Assembly (NCBI GenBank): GCA_013822265.1
Contig: PNKD01000010.1
Span: 1 to 59,189 of the forward strand
Length of the DNA stretch: 59,189 bases
Source: Leptothrix sp. (in: b-proteobacteria)
Lineage (GTDB): Bacteria > Pseudomonadota > Gammaproteobacteria > Burkholderiales > Burkholderiaceae_C
Reading direction: 5' to 3'
Positions within the stretch are counted from its first letter, which is position 1, and every line of letters begins with the position of its first letter. The notes beneath the pieces were generated by a model. The model was not told the DNA's origin. It searched no databases and was given only the letters and a program-made list of their open reading frames with translations. The position numbers and the translations under genes are program-made. This document shows, piece by piece, positions 52,136 to 59,189 of this stretch.

Positions 52136-52810
52136 TCAGCGCTGACCGCGGCTGCCGGGCGCGCGGGCGGCTTCGCCCAGCAGCGCTGCCTTCAGCTGGT
52201 CGTCGGCCGGCCGCGGACCGAGCCAGATGCTCATCAGGGCGTCGAAGAACTCGGGCTCCTTGATCGGCGCACCCTGCGCCTGCCCGTTGACGAGCACGGC
52301 CGTGCCGACACCGGGCACCCAGTCGACCGAGAAACTGTCGCCGGCCACCAGCTTTTTGCGGCCGGAGAAGATCTCGGCCATGCGCAGCGTGCCCGGGATG
52401 GACTTGCTGAACGATTCGCGCGGGGCGTTGTCCTGCATGCCGCGCGTGAAGAGCTTGCCGAGCTCGTTGGCGTCGATCTCGCGCAGCATCACCACGTGCA
52501 GCCGCTTGGGCCCGGGCATGGCCGCGATGGCCTCGGTCGTCGCGGCCTTTCCCGTCAGGTACAGCCCGGCCGTGTAGACCTTGATGATGAACTTGTAGCG
52601 CGTGCCCGCGCCGTTGAGTTGCAGCGCGCTGCCCGCCACCGCCAGACCCAGTGGGTAGGTCACCCCCGACACCGCCACCGAAGCGGGCGCGGTCTGAGTC
52701 TGGGTCTGGGTCGGGTTCGGGTTCGGGGTCTGGGCCTGCGCCAATCCGCCGGCCGGGAACACCAGCAGGCAGCACAGCAGGGGGGCGAACAGGGCGTTCG
52801 GTCGGTTCAT
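52136..52810 (-). CDS. Chalcone isomerase-like exported protein
   Basis: 224 residues. Signal peptide about 1-24 (LFAPLLCCLLVFPAGGLAQ), then a Thr/Pro/Gln linker encoded by short tandem repeats (NPNPTQTQTQT). The chalcone-isomerase-like fold is seen in RYKFIIKVYTAGLYLTGKA, MLREIDANELGKLFTRGM and WVPGVGTAVLVNGQ. These bacterial proteins usually do not make flavonoids; the function is unknown. Start ATG 52810 chosen for its signal peptide; the ATG at 52834 is less likely. Divergent from the trp operon. Confidence 0.85.
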   Translation of the reverse strand: MNRPNALFAPLLCCLLVFPAGGLAQAQTPNPNPTQTQTQTAPASVAVSGVTYPLGLAVAGSALQLNGAGTRYKFIIKVYTAGLYLTGKAATTEAIAAMPGPKRLHVVMLREIDANELGKLFTRGMQDNAPRESFSKSIPGTLRMAEIFSGRKKLVAGDSFSVDWVPGVGTAVLVNGQAQGAPIKEPEFFDALMSIWLGPRPADDQLKAALLGEAARAPGSRGQR

Positions 52811-52886
52811 GTTGCGTCGCGGGGCAGTCGCCATGGCAGCGGAGGCCGCAGTCTGCCACGAGCGACTTGGTCTCCCGGACGGGCTG

Positions 52887-52892
52887 TTAAAC
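52887..52892 (+). promoter_or_regulatory. -10 element of the trp leader promoter
   Basis: TTAAAC preceded by TG, eleven bases before the leader ATG at 52903. Transcription would start around 52899, so the leader transcript has almost no 5' untranslated region. A weak -35 (ACTTGG, 52865-52870) lies 16 bases upstream. Confidence 0.4.
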
Positions 52893-52902
52893 TGAGCGTC
52901 CG

Positions 52903-53001
52903 ATGTCGACCGTCACTCACGCTCCCTGCTGCGCCCCGCGCGGCCCCGGTCTTTGCGACCAGGGAGCCTGGCCTTGGCGCCGCTCGCGCATTCCGGGCTG
53001 A
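52903..53001 (+). CDS. trpL: Candidate trp leader peptide (32 residues, two Trp codons)
   Basis: An ATG-started frame of 32 codons ending TGA. It reads MSTVTHAPCC near the start and GAWPWRRSRIPG at the end, with Trp codons at 52969-52971 and 52975-52977. Adjacent structures support attenuation: GCTCCCTG/CAGGGAGC (52921-52928 with 52960-52967) closes just before the Trp codons; 52979-52989 can pair with 53004-53014 (antiterminator, 10 of 11 positions complementary); and 53007-53024 forms the competing terminator stem. No ribosome-binding site is visible; translation may be leaderless. Confidence 0.65.
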   Translation: MSTVTHAPCCAPRGPGLCDQGAWPWRRSRIPG

Positions 53002-53006
53002 CCGCG

Positions 53007-53029
53007 CGTGCGGCCAGCCGCACGTCTTT
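53007..53029 (+). terminator. Candidate attenuator terminator of the trp operon
   Basis: CGTGCGGC-CA-GCCGCACG followed by TCTTT. The stem of eight base pairs has a two-base loop (in practice seven pairs and a four-base loop). Its 5' half overlaps the segment that can also pair with 52979-52989, so ribosome stalling at the two Trp codons could switch the structure. Confidence 0.55.
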
Positions 53030-53112
53030 GGCCTAGCCGGCCCGTCCCCCGAACACCGCCGCGCGCCGCCTGCCGAGCAGGCCCGCGGCCTCTGCGTGAA
53101 CAGGTGCGAGAA

Positions 53113-54588
53113 GTGATCACAGAAGACGAATTCAAGAGCCTGGCCAGCGCGGGCTACAACCGCATCCCGCTGATCGCCGAAGCCTTCGCCGACCTCGAGA
53201 CGCCGCTGTCGCTGTACCTCAAGCTGGCCGGCGGCGCGCCGCGCAGCTTTCTGCTCGAAAGCGTGGTCGGCGGCGAACGTTTCGGTCGCTACTCGTTCAT
53301 CGGCCTGCCCGCGAAGACGCTGCTGCGCGCCAGCGGCTTCAAGACCGAAGTCGTGACCGAGGGCCGCGTCGTCGAGACCGATACCGGCAACCCGCTGGAC
53401 TTCATCGCCGCCTACCAGCAGCGCTTCAAGGTTGCGTTGCAGCCCGGGATGCCGCGCTTTTGCGGCGGCCTGGCCGGCTACTTCGGCTACGACGCCGTGC
53501 GCTACATCGAGCCGCGGCTGGCGCAGACCTGGAAGGAGGGCGGCCTGGGCACGCCCGACATCCTGCTGCTGCAGTGCGAGGAACTGGCCGTCATCGACAA
53601 CCTCTCGGGGCGGCTGTACCTCATCGTCTACGCCGATCCCGGCCAGGCCGAGGCCTACTTCACCGCCCAGAGTCGCCTGGCGGATCTGGCCGACCGGCTG
53701 CGCACCAGCGTCAGCGCGCCGGCCGTCGGGCGCGGGCCGGCGCAGCCGGTCGAACGCGACAACCCGCGCGAGGCGCTGGAGGCCGCGGTGCTGCGCTGCA
53801 AGGACTACATCGCCGCCGGCGATTGCATGCAGGTGGTGATAGGCCAGCGGCTGAAGAAGCGCTACACCGGCAGTCCGCTGTCGCTGTACCGCGCGCTGCG
53901 TTCGCTGAATCCCTCGCCCTACATGTACTACTACGACATGGGCGACTTCCAGATCGTCGGCGCCAGCCCCGAGATCCTGGTGCGCCAAGAGCACACGCCC
54001 GCCGGCGCCAAGGTCACCATCCGCCCGCTGGCCGGCACGCGCCCGCGCGGCGCCACGCCCGAGCAGGACGCGGCGCTGGCCGACGAACTGCAGGCCGACC
54101 CGAAGGAGCGCGCCGAGCACCTGATGCTCATCGACCTGGCGCGCAACGACATCGGCCGCATCGCCAAGATAGGCAGCGTCAAGGTCACCGAGGCCTTTGC
54201 CGTCGAGCGCTACTCGCACGTCATGCACATCGTCAGCAACGTCGAGGGCGTGCTGAAGGACGGCATCGGCAACCTCGACGTGTTGAAGGCCACCTTCCCG
54301 GCCGGTACGCTGAGCGGCGCACCCAAGATCCGTGCCATGGAGATCATCGACGAGCTCGAGCCCGTCAAGCGCGGCATCTACGGCGGCGCCTGCGGTTACC
54401 TGAGCTTCGCCGGCGACATGGACGTGGCCATCGCCATCCGCACCGGCATCATCAAGGACCAGACGCTGTACGTGCAGGCCGCGGCCGGCGTGGTGGCCGA
54501 CAGCGTGCCCGAGATGGAGTGGCGCGAGACCGAGCACAAGGCGCGCGCGCTGATCCGCGCGGCCGAGTTGGTCGAGGAGGGGTTCTGA
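53113..54588 (+). CDS. trpE: Anthranilate synthase component I
   Basis: 491 residues. Makes anthranilate from chorismate with TrpG, first step of tryptophan synthesis. Starts at GTG ([20 protein letters not shown], as in relatives). SFLLES near 45 is the Trp feedback-inhibition site; [14 protein letters not shown] and [19 protein letters not shown] are catalytic-region motifs. Candidate regulation is the leader peptide and attenuator just upstream. Confidence 0.96.
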   Translation: MITEDEFKSLASAGYNRIPLIAEAFADLETPLSLYLKLAGGAPRSFLLESVVGGERFGRYSFIGLPAKTLLRASGFKTEVVTEGRVVETDTGNPLDFIAAYQQRFKVALQPGMPRFCGGLAGYFGYDAVRYIEPRLAQTWKEGGLGTPDILLLQCEELAVIDNLSGRLYLIVYADPGQAEAYFTAQSRLADLADRLRTSVSAPAVGRGPAQPVERDNPREALEAAVLRCKDYIAAGDCMQVVIGQRLKKRYTGSPLSLYRALRSLNPSPYMYYYDMGDFQIVGASPEILVRQEHTPAGAKVTIRPLAGTRPRGATPEQDAALADELQADPKERAEHLMLIDLARNDIGRIAKIGSVKVTEAFAVERYSHVMHIVSNVEGVLKDGIGNLDVLKATFPAGTLSGAPKIRAMEIIDELEPVKRGIYGGACGYLSFAGDMDVAIAIRTGIIKDQTLYVQAAAGVVADSVPEMEWRETEHKARALIRAAELVEEGF

Positions 54589-54665
54589 TGCCCCCGATCT
54601 CACTTCGTTCGCTGCCCCCCAAGGGGGCGTTGGCCTCCCGTGGGGCAGCCCGGCGGGAGGGCTGA
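54589..54665 (+). repeat. Post-stop repeat of related type (R4)
   Basis: Begins immediately after the trpE stop codon: CCCCCGATCTCACTTCG, then CGCTGCCCCCCAAGGGGGCG, and ends near CCCGGCGGGAGGG, just before trpG. R1-R3, read in the sense direction of their operon, share the same order (CCCCCGA, CGCTCCCCC...GGGGGCG, CCCGGCG) and the same position after a stop codon, but not the exact sequence. Confidence 0.6.
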
Positions 54666-54667
54666 CC

Positions 54668-55240
54668 ATGCTGCTGATGATCGACAACTACGACAGCTTC
54701 ACCTTCAACCTGGTGCAGTACTTCGGCGAACTGGGGCAGGACGTGCGTGTCTTCCGCAACGACGAGATCACGGTCGCCGGCATGGCGGCGCTGAAGCCCG
54801 AACGGCTGGTGATCTCGCCCGGCCCCTGCAGCCCGGCCGAAGCCGGCATCTGCGTCGAGGCGATACGCCACTTCGCGGGCCGGCTGCCGCTGCTGGGCGT
54901 GTGCCTGGGCCACCAGGCGATGGGCGCGGCGCTGGGCGGCAAGGTGGTGCGCGCGCAGGTGCAGATGCACGGCAAGGCCAGCACCATCACCACCGACCAG
55001 CAGGGTGTGTTCCACGGCCTGCCCAGGCAGTTCAGCGTCGTGCGCTACCACTCGCTGGCCGTGGAGCGCGCCTCGCTGCCGCCTGAGCTGATCGTCACCG
55101 CCACCAGCGAAGACGGGGAGATCATGGGCCTGCGCCACCGCGGCGTGCCGATGGAGGGCGTGCAGTTCCACCCCGAGTCCATCCTCAGCGAACATGGCCA
55201 CGCGATGTTGAGGAACTTCCTCGAACAGGTGCACGCATGA
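54668..55240 (+). CDS. trpG: Anthranilate synthase component II (glutamine amidotransferase)
   Basis: 190 residues. Supplies ammonia from glutamine to TrpE (may also serve PabB). Nucleophile Cys79 in [12 protein letters not shown], His in [26 protein letters not shown] is the family start. Stop overlaps the ltaE start by four bases. The post-stop repeat R4 separates it from trpE. Confidence 0.95.
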   Translation: MLLMIDNYDSFTFNLVQYFGELGQDVRVFRNDEITVAGMAALKPERLVISPGPCSPAEAGICVEAIRHFAGRLPLLGVCLGHQAMGAALGGKVVRAQVQMHGKASTITTDQQGVFHGLPRQFSVVRYHSLAVERASLPPELIVTATSEDGEIMGLRHRGVPMEGVQFHPESILSEHGHAMLRNFLEQVHA

Positions 55241-56241
55241 AGCCCGTCGACCTGCGCAGCGACACCGTCACGCAGCCCACTGCGGCGATGCGCGCGGTGA
55301 TGGCCGCGGCCGAGGTCGGCGACGACGTCTTCGGCGACGACCCGACAGTCAACGCGCTGCAGGCACGCATCGCGGCGCTGCTGGGCAAGGAGGCGGCGCT
55401 GTTCACGCCCACCGGCACGCAGAGCAACCTGTGCGGGCTGATGGCGCATTGCCAGCGCGGCGACGAATTCCTCGTCGGCCAGATGGCCCACACCTACCGC
55501 TGGGAGGGCGGCGGTGCGGCGGTGCTGGGCAGCATCCAGCCGCAGCCCTTGCCGCAGCAGCCCGACGGCTCCATCCTGCTGGCCGACATCGACGCCCACA
55601 TCAAGCCCGACGACGCGCACTTCGCGCGCACACGGCTGCTGGCGCTCGAGAACACCTGGGGCGGGCAGGTCCTGCCGCTGCCCTACATCGAAGAGGCCAC
55701 GGCACTGGCGCGGCGCAGAGGCCTGGCCACGCACCTGGACGGCGCCCGCGTGTTCAACGCCGCCGTCGCCAGCGGCGTGCCGGTGGCCGACATTGCACGG
55801 CCCTTCGACAGCGTCTCGGTCTGCTTCAGCAAGGGGCTGGGCGCGCCGGCGGGCTCGGCACTGGTGGGGTCGCGCGCTCTCATCGCCCGCGCCCACCGCG
55901 TGCGCAAGATGCTGGGCGGCGGCATGCGCCAGGCCGGCGTGCTGGCGGCCGGCGCCCTGCATGCGCTGGACCACCACGTCGATCGCCTGGCCGAAGATCA
56001 CGCCCACGCGCGCACCCTGGCCGAGGGCCTGCAGGGACTGCCCGGCGTGACGGTGCAGGCGCCGCAGACCAACATCGTCTTCATCGACCTCGCGCCCGAG
56101 AAGGCCGCGGGCGTGGTCGAGCGCCTGCGGGCGGCCGGCGTGCTGTGCACGGGGCTGTACCGGCTGCGTTTCGTCACCCACCTGGACATCTCGGCCGACG
56201 ACATCGCGCGCGCCGTCGCCGTGCTGCGCCAGACCCTCTGA
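55237..56241 (+). CDS. ltaE: Low-specificity L-threonine aldolase
   Basis: 334 residues. PLP-dependent fold type I enzyme cleaving threonine to glycine and acetaldehyde. Motifs: [11 protein letters not shown] at the start, [24 protein letters not shown] (PLP contact Asp) and [13 protein letters not shown] with Schiff-base Lys199. It sits inside the trp operon, overlapping trpG and 14 bases before trpD; its role there is not obvious, though glycine/serine metabolism links to tryptophan synthesis. Confidence 0.94.
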   Translation: MKPVDLRSDTVTQPTAAMRAVMAAAEVGDDVFGDDPTVNALQARIAALLGKEAALFTPTGTQSNLCGLMAHCQRGDEFLVGQMAHTYRWEGGGAAVLGSIQPQPLPQQPDGSILLADIDAHIKPDDAHFARTRLLALENTWGGQVLPLPYIEEATALARRRGLATHLDGARVFNAAVASGVPVADIARPFDSVSVCFSKGLGAPAGSALVGSRALIARAHRVRKMLGGGMRQAGVLAAGALHALDHHVDRLAEDHAHARTLAEGLQGLPGVTVQAPQTNIVFIDLAPEKAAGVVERLRAAGVLCTGLYRLRFVTHLDISADDIARAVAVLRQTL

Positions 56242-56255
56242 AGCGAGAGAGCCCC

Positions 56256-57296
56256 ATGCCCACGCCCATCACCGACGCCGAGGCGCTGACGCGCATCATC
56301 GAGCACCGCGAGATCTTCCACGACGAGATGCTGGTGCTGATGCGCCGCATCATGAGCGGCGAGATGAGCCCGGTGATGATCGCGGCCTTTGCCATCGCCT
56401 TGCGCGTGAAGAAGGAAACGGTGGGCGAGATCGCCGCCGCGGCGCAGGTGATGCGCGAGTTCGCCACGCCCGTGCCGGTGGCCGACCGCACGCACCTCGT
56501 CGACATCGTGGGCACCGGCGGCGACGCCTCGCACACCTTCAACATCAGCACGGCCTCGGTCTTCGTGGCCGCCGCTGCCGGCGCGCGCGTGGCCAAGCAC
56601 GCCGGGCGCGCGGTGTCGTCGACCTCGGGCTCGGCCGACGTGATGGAGGCGCTGGGCGCGCACATCAACCTCACGCCCGATCAGGTGGCCGCCTGCCTGG
56701 AAGAGACCGGCGTGGCCTACATGTTCGCCCCCAACCACCACGCGGCCATGAAACACGCCGCGCCGGTGCGCCGAGAACTGGGCGTGCGCACGATCTTCAA
56801 CATCCTGGGCCCGCTGACCAACCCGGCTGGTGCGCCCAACCAGCTGCTCGGCGTCTTCCACCCCGACCTCGTGGGCATCCTGGTGCGCGTGCTGCAGCGC
56901 CTGGGCAGCGAGCACGTGATGGTGGTGCACGGCATGAACGGCATGGACGAGATCTCGCTGTCGGGTGAAACCGCGGTGGGAGAGCTCAAGGACGGCGAAC
57001 TGCGCGAGCACGTCATCCATCCCAGCGACTTCGGGCTGCCGGTCTACGACTCGCGCGTGCTGAAGGTGGCCAACAAGGACGAGTCGGTGCAGTGCATACG
57101 GCGCGCGCTGGCCAACGAGGACGGCCCGATCCGCGACGTCGTGCTGCTCAACGCTGGCGCGGCGCTGTATTGCGCCGGCGTCGCGGCCTCGGTGGCCGAC
57201 GGCGTCAAGCGCGCCCGCGAGGCCGTGGCCTCGGGCAAGGCGGCGGCCAAGCTGAGCCAGTTCGTGGCCGTCAGCAACAGGCTCAAGGGCGCATGA
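56256..57296 (+). CDS. trpD: Anthranilate phosphoribosyltransferase
   Basis: 346 residues, family length. Transfers phosphoribose from PRPP to anthranilate. PRPP-binding motif [17 protein letters not shown], the second signature [21 protein letters not shown] and [18 protein letters not shown]. Starts at ATG 56256 with GAGAG upstream. Followed after 55 bases by trpC. Confidence 0.96.
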   Translation: MPTPITDAEALTRIIEHREIFHDEMLVLMRRIMSGEMSPVMIAAFAIALRVKKETVGEIAAAAQVMREFATPVPVADRTHLVDIVGTGGDASHTFNISTASVFVAAAAGARVAKHAGRAVSSTSGSADVMEALGAHINLTPDQVAACLEETGVAYMFAPNHHAAMKHAAPVRRELGVRTIFNILGPLTNPAGAPNQLLGVFHPDLVGILVRVLQRLGSEHVMVVHGMNGMDEISLSGETAVGELKDGELREHVIHPSDFGLPVYDSRVLKVANKDESVQCIRRALANEDGPIRDVVLLNAGAALYCAGVAASVADGVKRAREAVASGKAAAKLSQFVAVSNRLKGA

Positions 57297-57351
57297 CGCC
57301 GGGCCGCCCTCAGGCGCTCATCCCGGAGCGCGCAGCGCGGAGGATCGTCCA

Positions 57352-58143
57352 GTGAGCCGCGACATCCTCGACCGCATCGTCGCCGTCAAGCGCGAGGAGT
57401 TGACCGCGGCGCGCGCGGCGCGCAGCCTGGCCAGCTGGCGCGACGAAGCCCTGGCGCGGCACGACCAGCGCGACTTCGTCGGCGCTCTGCGAGCCCGCAT
57501 CGTCGCGGGCCGTGCCGCCGTCATCGCCGAGGTCAAGAAGGCCAGCCCCAGCAAGGGCGTGCTGCGCGAGCACTTCGTGCCGGCCGACATCGCCGCCAGC
57601 TACGAACGCCACGGCGCCGGCTGCCTGAGCGTGCTCACCGACGAGCGCTTCTTCCAGGGCAGCGCGGCCTATCTGCAGCAGGCGCGCGCCGCCTGCGCGC
57701 TGCCGGTGCTGCGCAAGGATTTCATGATCGACGAGTACCAGGTCGTCGAAGCCCGCGCACTGGGCGCCGACTGCGTCCTGCTCATCGCCGCCTGCCTGTC
57801 CGACATGCAGATGGCCGAACTCGAAGCCGCGGCCCACGCGCTGGGCATGGCGGTGCTGGTGGAGGTGCACGACGGCGCCGAACTCGACCGCGCCTTGCGG
57901 CTGAACACACCTCTGGTCGGCATCAACAACCGCAACCTGCGCACATTCGAGGTCACGCTGGACACCACGCTGGGCCTGCTGCCGCGGGTGCCGGCCGGGC
58001 GCGTGCTGGTCACCGAGTCGGGCATCCTCGGCGCCGCCGACGTGCAGCGCATGCGTGCGGCGGGCGTACATGCCTTTCTCGTCGGCGAGGCCTTCATGCG
58101 TGCGCCCGATCCCGGCGCGGCGCTGGCCTCCCTCTTCGATTGA
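57352..58143 (+). CDS. trpC: Indole-3-glycerol phosphate synthase
   Basis: 263 residues. Converts CdRP to indole-3-glycerol phosphate. TIM-barrel motifs: FIAEVKK-like [13 protein letters not shown] with catalytic Lys, [11 protein letters not shown] and [12 protein letters not shown]. Starts at GTG with GGAGG ten bases upstream. No trpF fusion; the stop overlaps the ung start. Confidence 0.96.
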   Translation: MSRDILDRIVAVKREELTAARAARSLASWRDEALARHDQRDFVGALRARIVAGRAAVIAEVKKASPSKGVLREHFVPADIAASYERHGAGCLSVLTDERFFQGSAAYLQQARAACALPVLRKDFMIDEYQVVEARALGADCVLLIAACLSDMQMAELEAAAHALGMAVLVEVHDGAELDRALRLNTPLVGINNRNLRTFEVTLDTTLGLLPRVPAGRVLVTESGILGAADVQRMRAAGVHAFLVGEAFMRAPDPGAALASLFD

Positions 58144-58853
58144 ACCGGCTCGAACGTCCGCTCGACGAACTGCTGTCGGCCGACTTCGGCGACTGGCAGC
58201 CGCTGCTGCGGCGCTGGCGCGCCAGCGCGGCCGGCCAGGCGCTGGTCTCGGCGGTCGACGAGCGTGTGGCGGGCGGGACGGCCGTCTACCCGGCGCAGGT
58301 CTTCCGCGCGCTGGCGCTGACGCCGCTGTCGCAGGTGCGCGTGCTCATCCTCGGGCAAGACCCCTACCACGGGTCGGGTCAGGCCGAGGGCCTGGCGTTC
58401 TCGGTGCCGGCCGGCCAAAGGCCGCCGCCCAGCCTGCGCAACATCTTCAAGGAACTGCAGCGCGACCTCGGCCTGGCTTGGCCGACCACGGGCTCGCTGC
58501 TGCCCTGGGCGCGGCAGGGCGTGCTGCTGCTGAACGCCACCCTGACGGTCGAAGACGGTCAGCCTGCCAGCCATGCCAAGTGGGGTTGGCAAACGCTTAC
58601 TGACGCGATATGCGTCGCCGTGGCGGACGACACCGCCCCCAAGGCCTGCATGCTCTGGGGCGCCCATGCGCAGGCCAAGGCGCACCTGCTGGCGCCGCCG
58701 GGCGCGCGCCACGAGCTGTTGCTGAGCAACCATCCGTCGCCGTTGTCGGCCCTGCGCCCGCCCGTGCCCTTCATCGGCTGCGGCCACTTCGGCCGCGCGA
58801 ATGGATTTCTCCAGCAGGCGGGTCGGCCTGCGGTGGACTGGCAGCTGCCGTGA
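58140..58853 (+). CDS. ung: Uracil-DNA glycosylase
   Basis: 237 residues from a TTG that overlaps the trpC stop (TTGA). Removes uracil from DNA. Catalytic Asp74 in LGQDPYHG, His in [10 protein letters not shown]. The trpC-ung pair is common in this order. No better start lies nearby. Confidence 0.94.
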   Translation: MNRLERPLDELLSADFGDWQPLLRRWRASAAGQALVSAVDERVAGGTAVYPAQVFRALALTPLSQVRVLILGQDPYHGSGQAEGLAFSVPAGQRPPPSLRNIFKELQRDLGLAWPTTGSLLPWARQGVLLLNATLTVEDGQPASHAKWGWQTLTDAICVAVADDTAPKACMLWGAHAQAKAHLLAPPGARHELLLSNHPSPLSALRPPVPFIGCGHFGRANGFLQQAGRPAVDWQLP

Positions 58854-58872
58854 CCTGCGGCCGTGGTATAGT
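58844..58872 (+). promoter_or_regulatory. Promoter of the tRNA operon
   Basis: TATAGT (58867-58872) twelve bases before tRNA-Tyr; a weak -35 (GCTGCC, 58844-58849) lies 17 bases upstream inside the end of ung. Confidence 0.5.
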
Positions 58873-58884
58873 CACAGGCTCTCC

Positions 58885-58970
58885 GGAGGGGTGCCCGAGT
58901 GGCTAAAGGGGGCAGACTGTAAATCTGTTGGCTTACGCCTACGCTGGTTCGAATCCAGCCTCCTCCACCA
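58885..58970 (+). tRNA. tRNA-Tyr(GTA)
   Basis: 86 bases with encoded CCA. Acceptor stem GGAGGGG pairs with CTCCTCC (one G-U). The anticodon GTA is at 58919-58921 in loop TGTAAAT. A long variable arm, as in type II tRNAs, and T-arm GCTGG-TTCGAAT-CCAGC are visible. Confidence 0.96.
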
Positions 58971-59049
58971 GAGACTTCCCGTCGTACGCCGCGGCGGGGC
59001 CCGAACTCGGTGGCCAGCTTGACTCCACGGAGTTTCGGGAAGGTTCCGG

Positions 59050-59123
59050 GCGGGAGTAGTTCAATGGCAGAACCTTAGCCTTCCAAGCTAATGGCACGGG
59101 TTCGATTCCCGTCTCCCGCTCCA
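59050..59123 (+). tRNA. tRNA-Gly(TCC)
   Basis: 74 bases with encoded CCA. Acceptor stem GCGGGAG pairs with CTCCCGC; anticodon TCC at 59082-59084. T-loop TTCGATT is normal. Together with the preceding tRNA-Tyr it suggests the tRNA-Tyr/Gly/Thr-tuf cluster continues past the window. 59124-59189 shows no feature I can support. Confidence 0.96.
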
Positions 59124-59189
59124 CGGCAGGTTCACGTTTTTTCAGGATGGCATCGTCAGCAACGTCGTCAAGGGCCTGCCGGTTGGCAG

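Noticed and set aside
1..59189. CRISPR arrays, insertion sequences or prophage
   Set aside because: No regularly spaced direct repeats, transposase or integrase-like frames, or attachment-site duplications near the tRNAs were found in the sequence.

Overview
The window is very GC-rich, densely coded DNA from a beta-proteobacterium, almost certainly of the order Burkholderiales. The evidence is the apaG-rpe and gph-trpE-trpG-trpD-trpC-ung neighbourhoods, the tRNA-Tyr/tRNA-Gly pair at the right edge (in this order these normally precede tRNA-Thr and tuf), the Burkholderiales-style post-stop intergenic repeats, and overall codon use. I cannot name the genus.

Left third (66-17804, minus strand): one long run of sixteen tightly packed, mostly overlapping genes that looks like a single operon. 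In transcription order: an ApbE-type FMN transferase, a large lipoprotein with three CxxCH haem motifs resembling HzsA-related proteins, a small lipoprotein with a CxxxxCH motif, an SH3-like/beta-barrel protein, a second outer-membrane barrel, a TlpA-like thioredoxin, a tiny DUF4266 lipoprotein, a DUF3570 barrel, an exported protein of unknown function, two large TPR proteins, a small exported protein, an ExbB/TolQ homologue, two ExbD/TolR homologues and a TonB-like protein with an AgmX/PglI-type C-terminus. Together they suggest an envelope-spanning, proton-motive-force-coupled redox or transport machine. This is the most interesting part of the window.

18076-23740: a LytTR response regulator, a small membrane protein and a LytS-like histidine kinase (minus strand); divergent from them an ECF sigma factor, a likely anti-sigma partner and an exported protein; then a small membrane protein. 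23837-28882: a large SARP/AAA-type regulator broken by two frameshifts, a NhaR-like LysR regulator and a divergent Rrf2 regulator lacking the IscR cysteines. 29002-34432: a DctP/Q/M TRAP transporter with a divergent amidase. 34487-36293: two YceI proteins with cytochrome b561. 36462-41140: a VOC protein and a fused indolepyruvate:ferredoxin oxidoreductase, with a divergent Lrp/AsnC regulator.

41205-52810: a diguanylate cyclase with a GGDDF motif, a 35-residue membrane protein, apaG, rpe, an Lrp regulator, an AP2-like protein, a saccharopine/lysine dehydrogenase-like enzyme, a ligand-sensing GGDEF protein with one frameshift, an S9 peptidase, gph and a chalcone-isomerase-like exported protein. 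52903-58853: the trp operon (trpE-trpG-ltaE-trpD-trpC-ung), preceded by a candidate leader peptide with two Trp codons and a plausible attenuator. 58885-59123: tRNA-Tyr(GTA) and tRNA-Gly(TCC).

Three apparent frameshifts in two large regulators may be real decay or sequencing errors in GC-rich runs. All functional calls come from reading the sequence; no database search was run.
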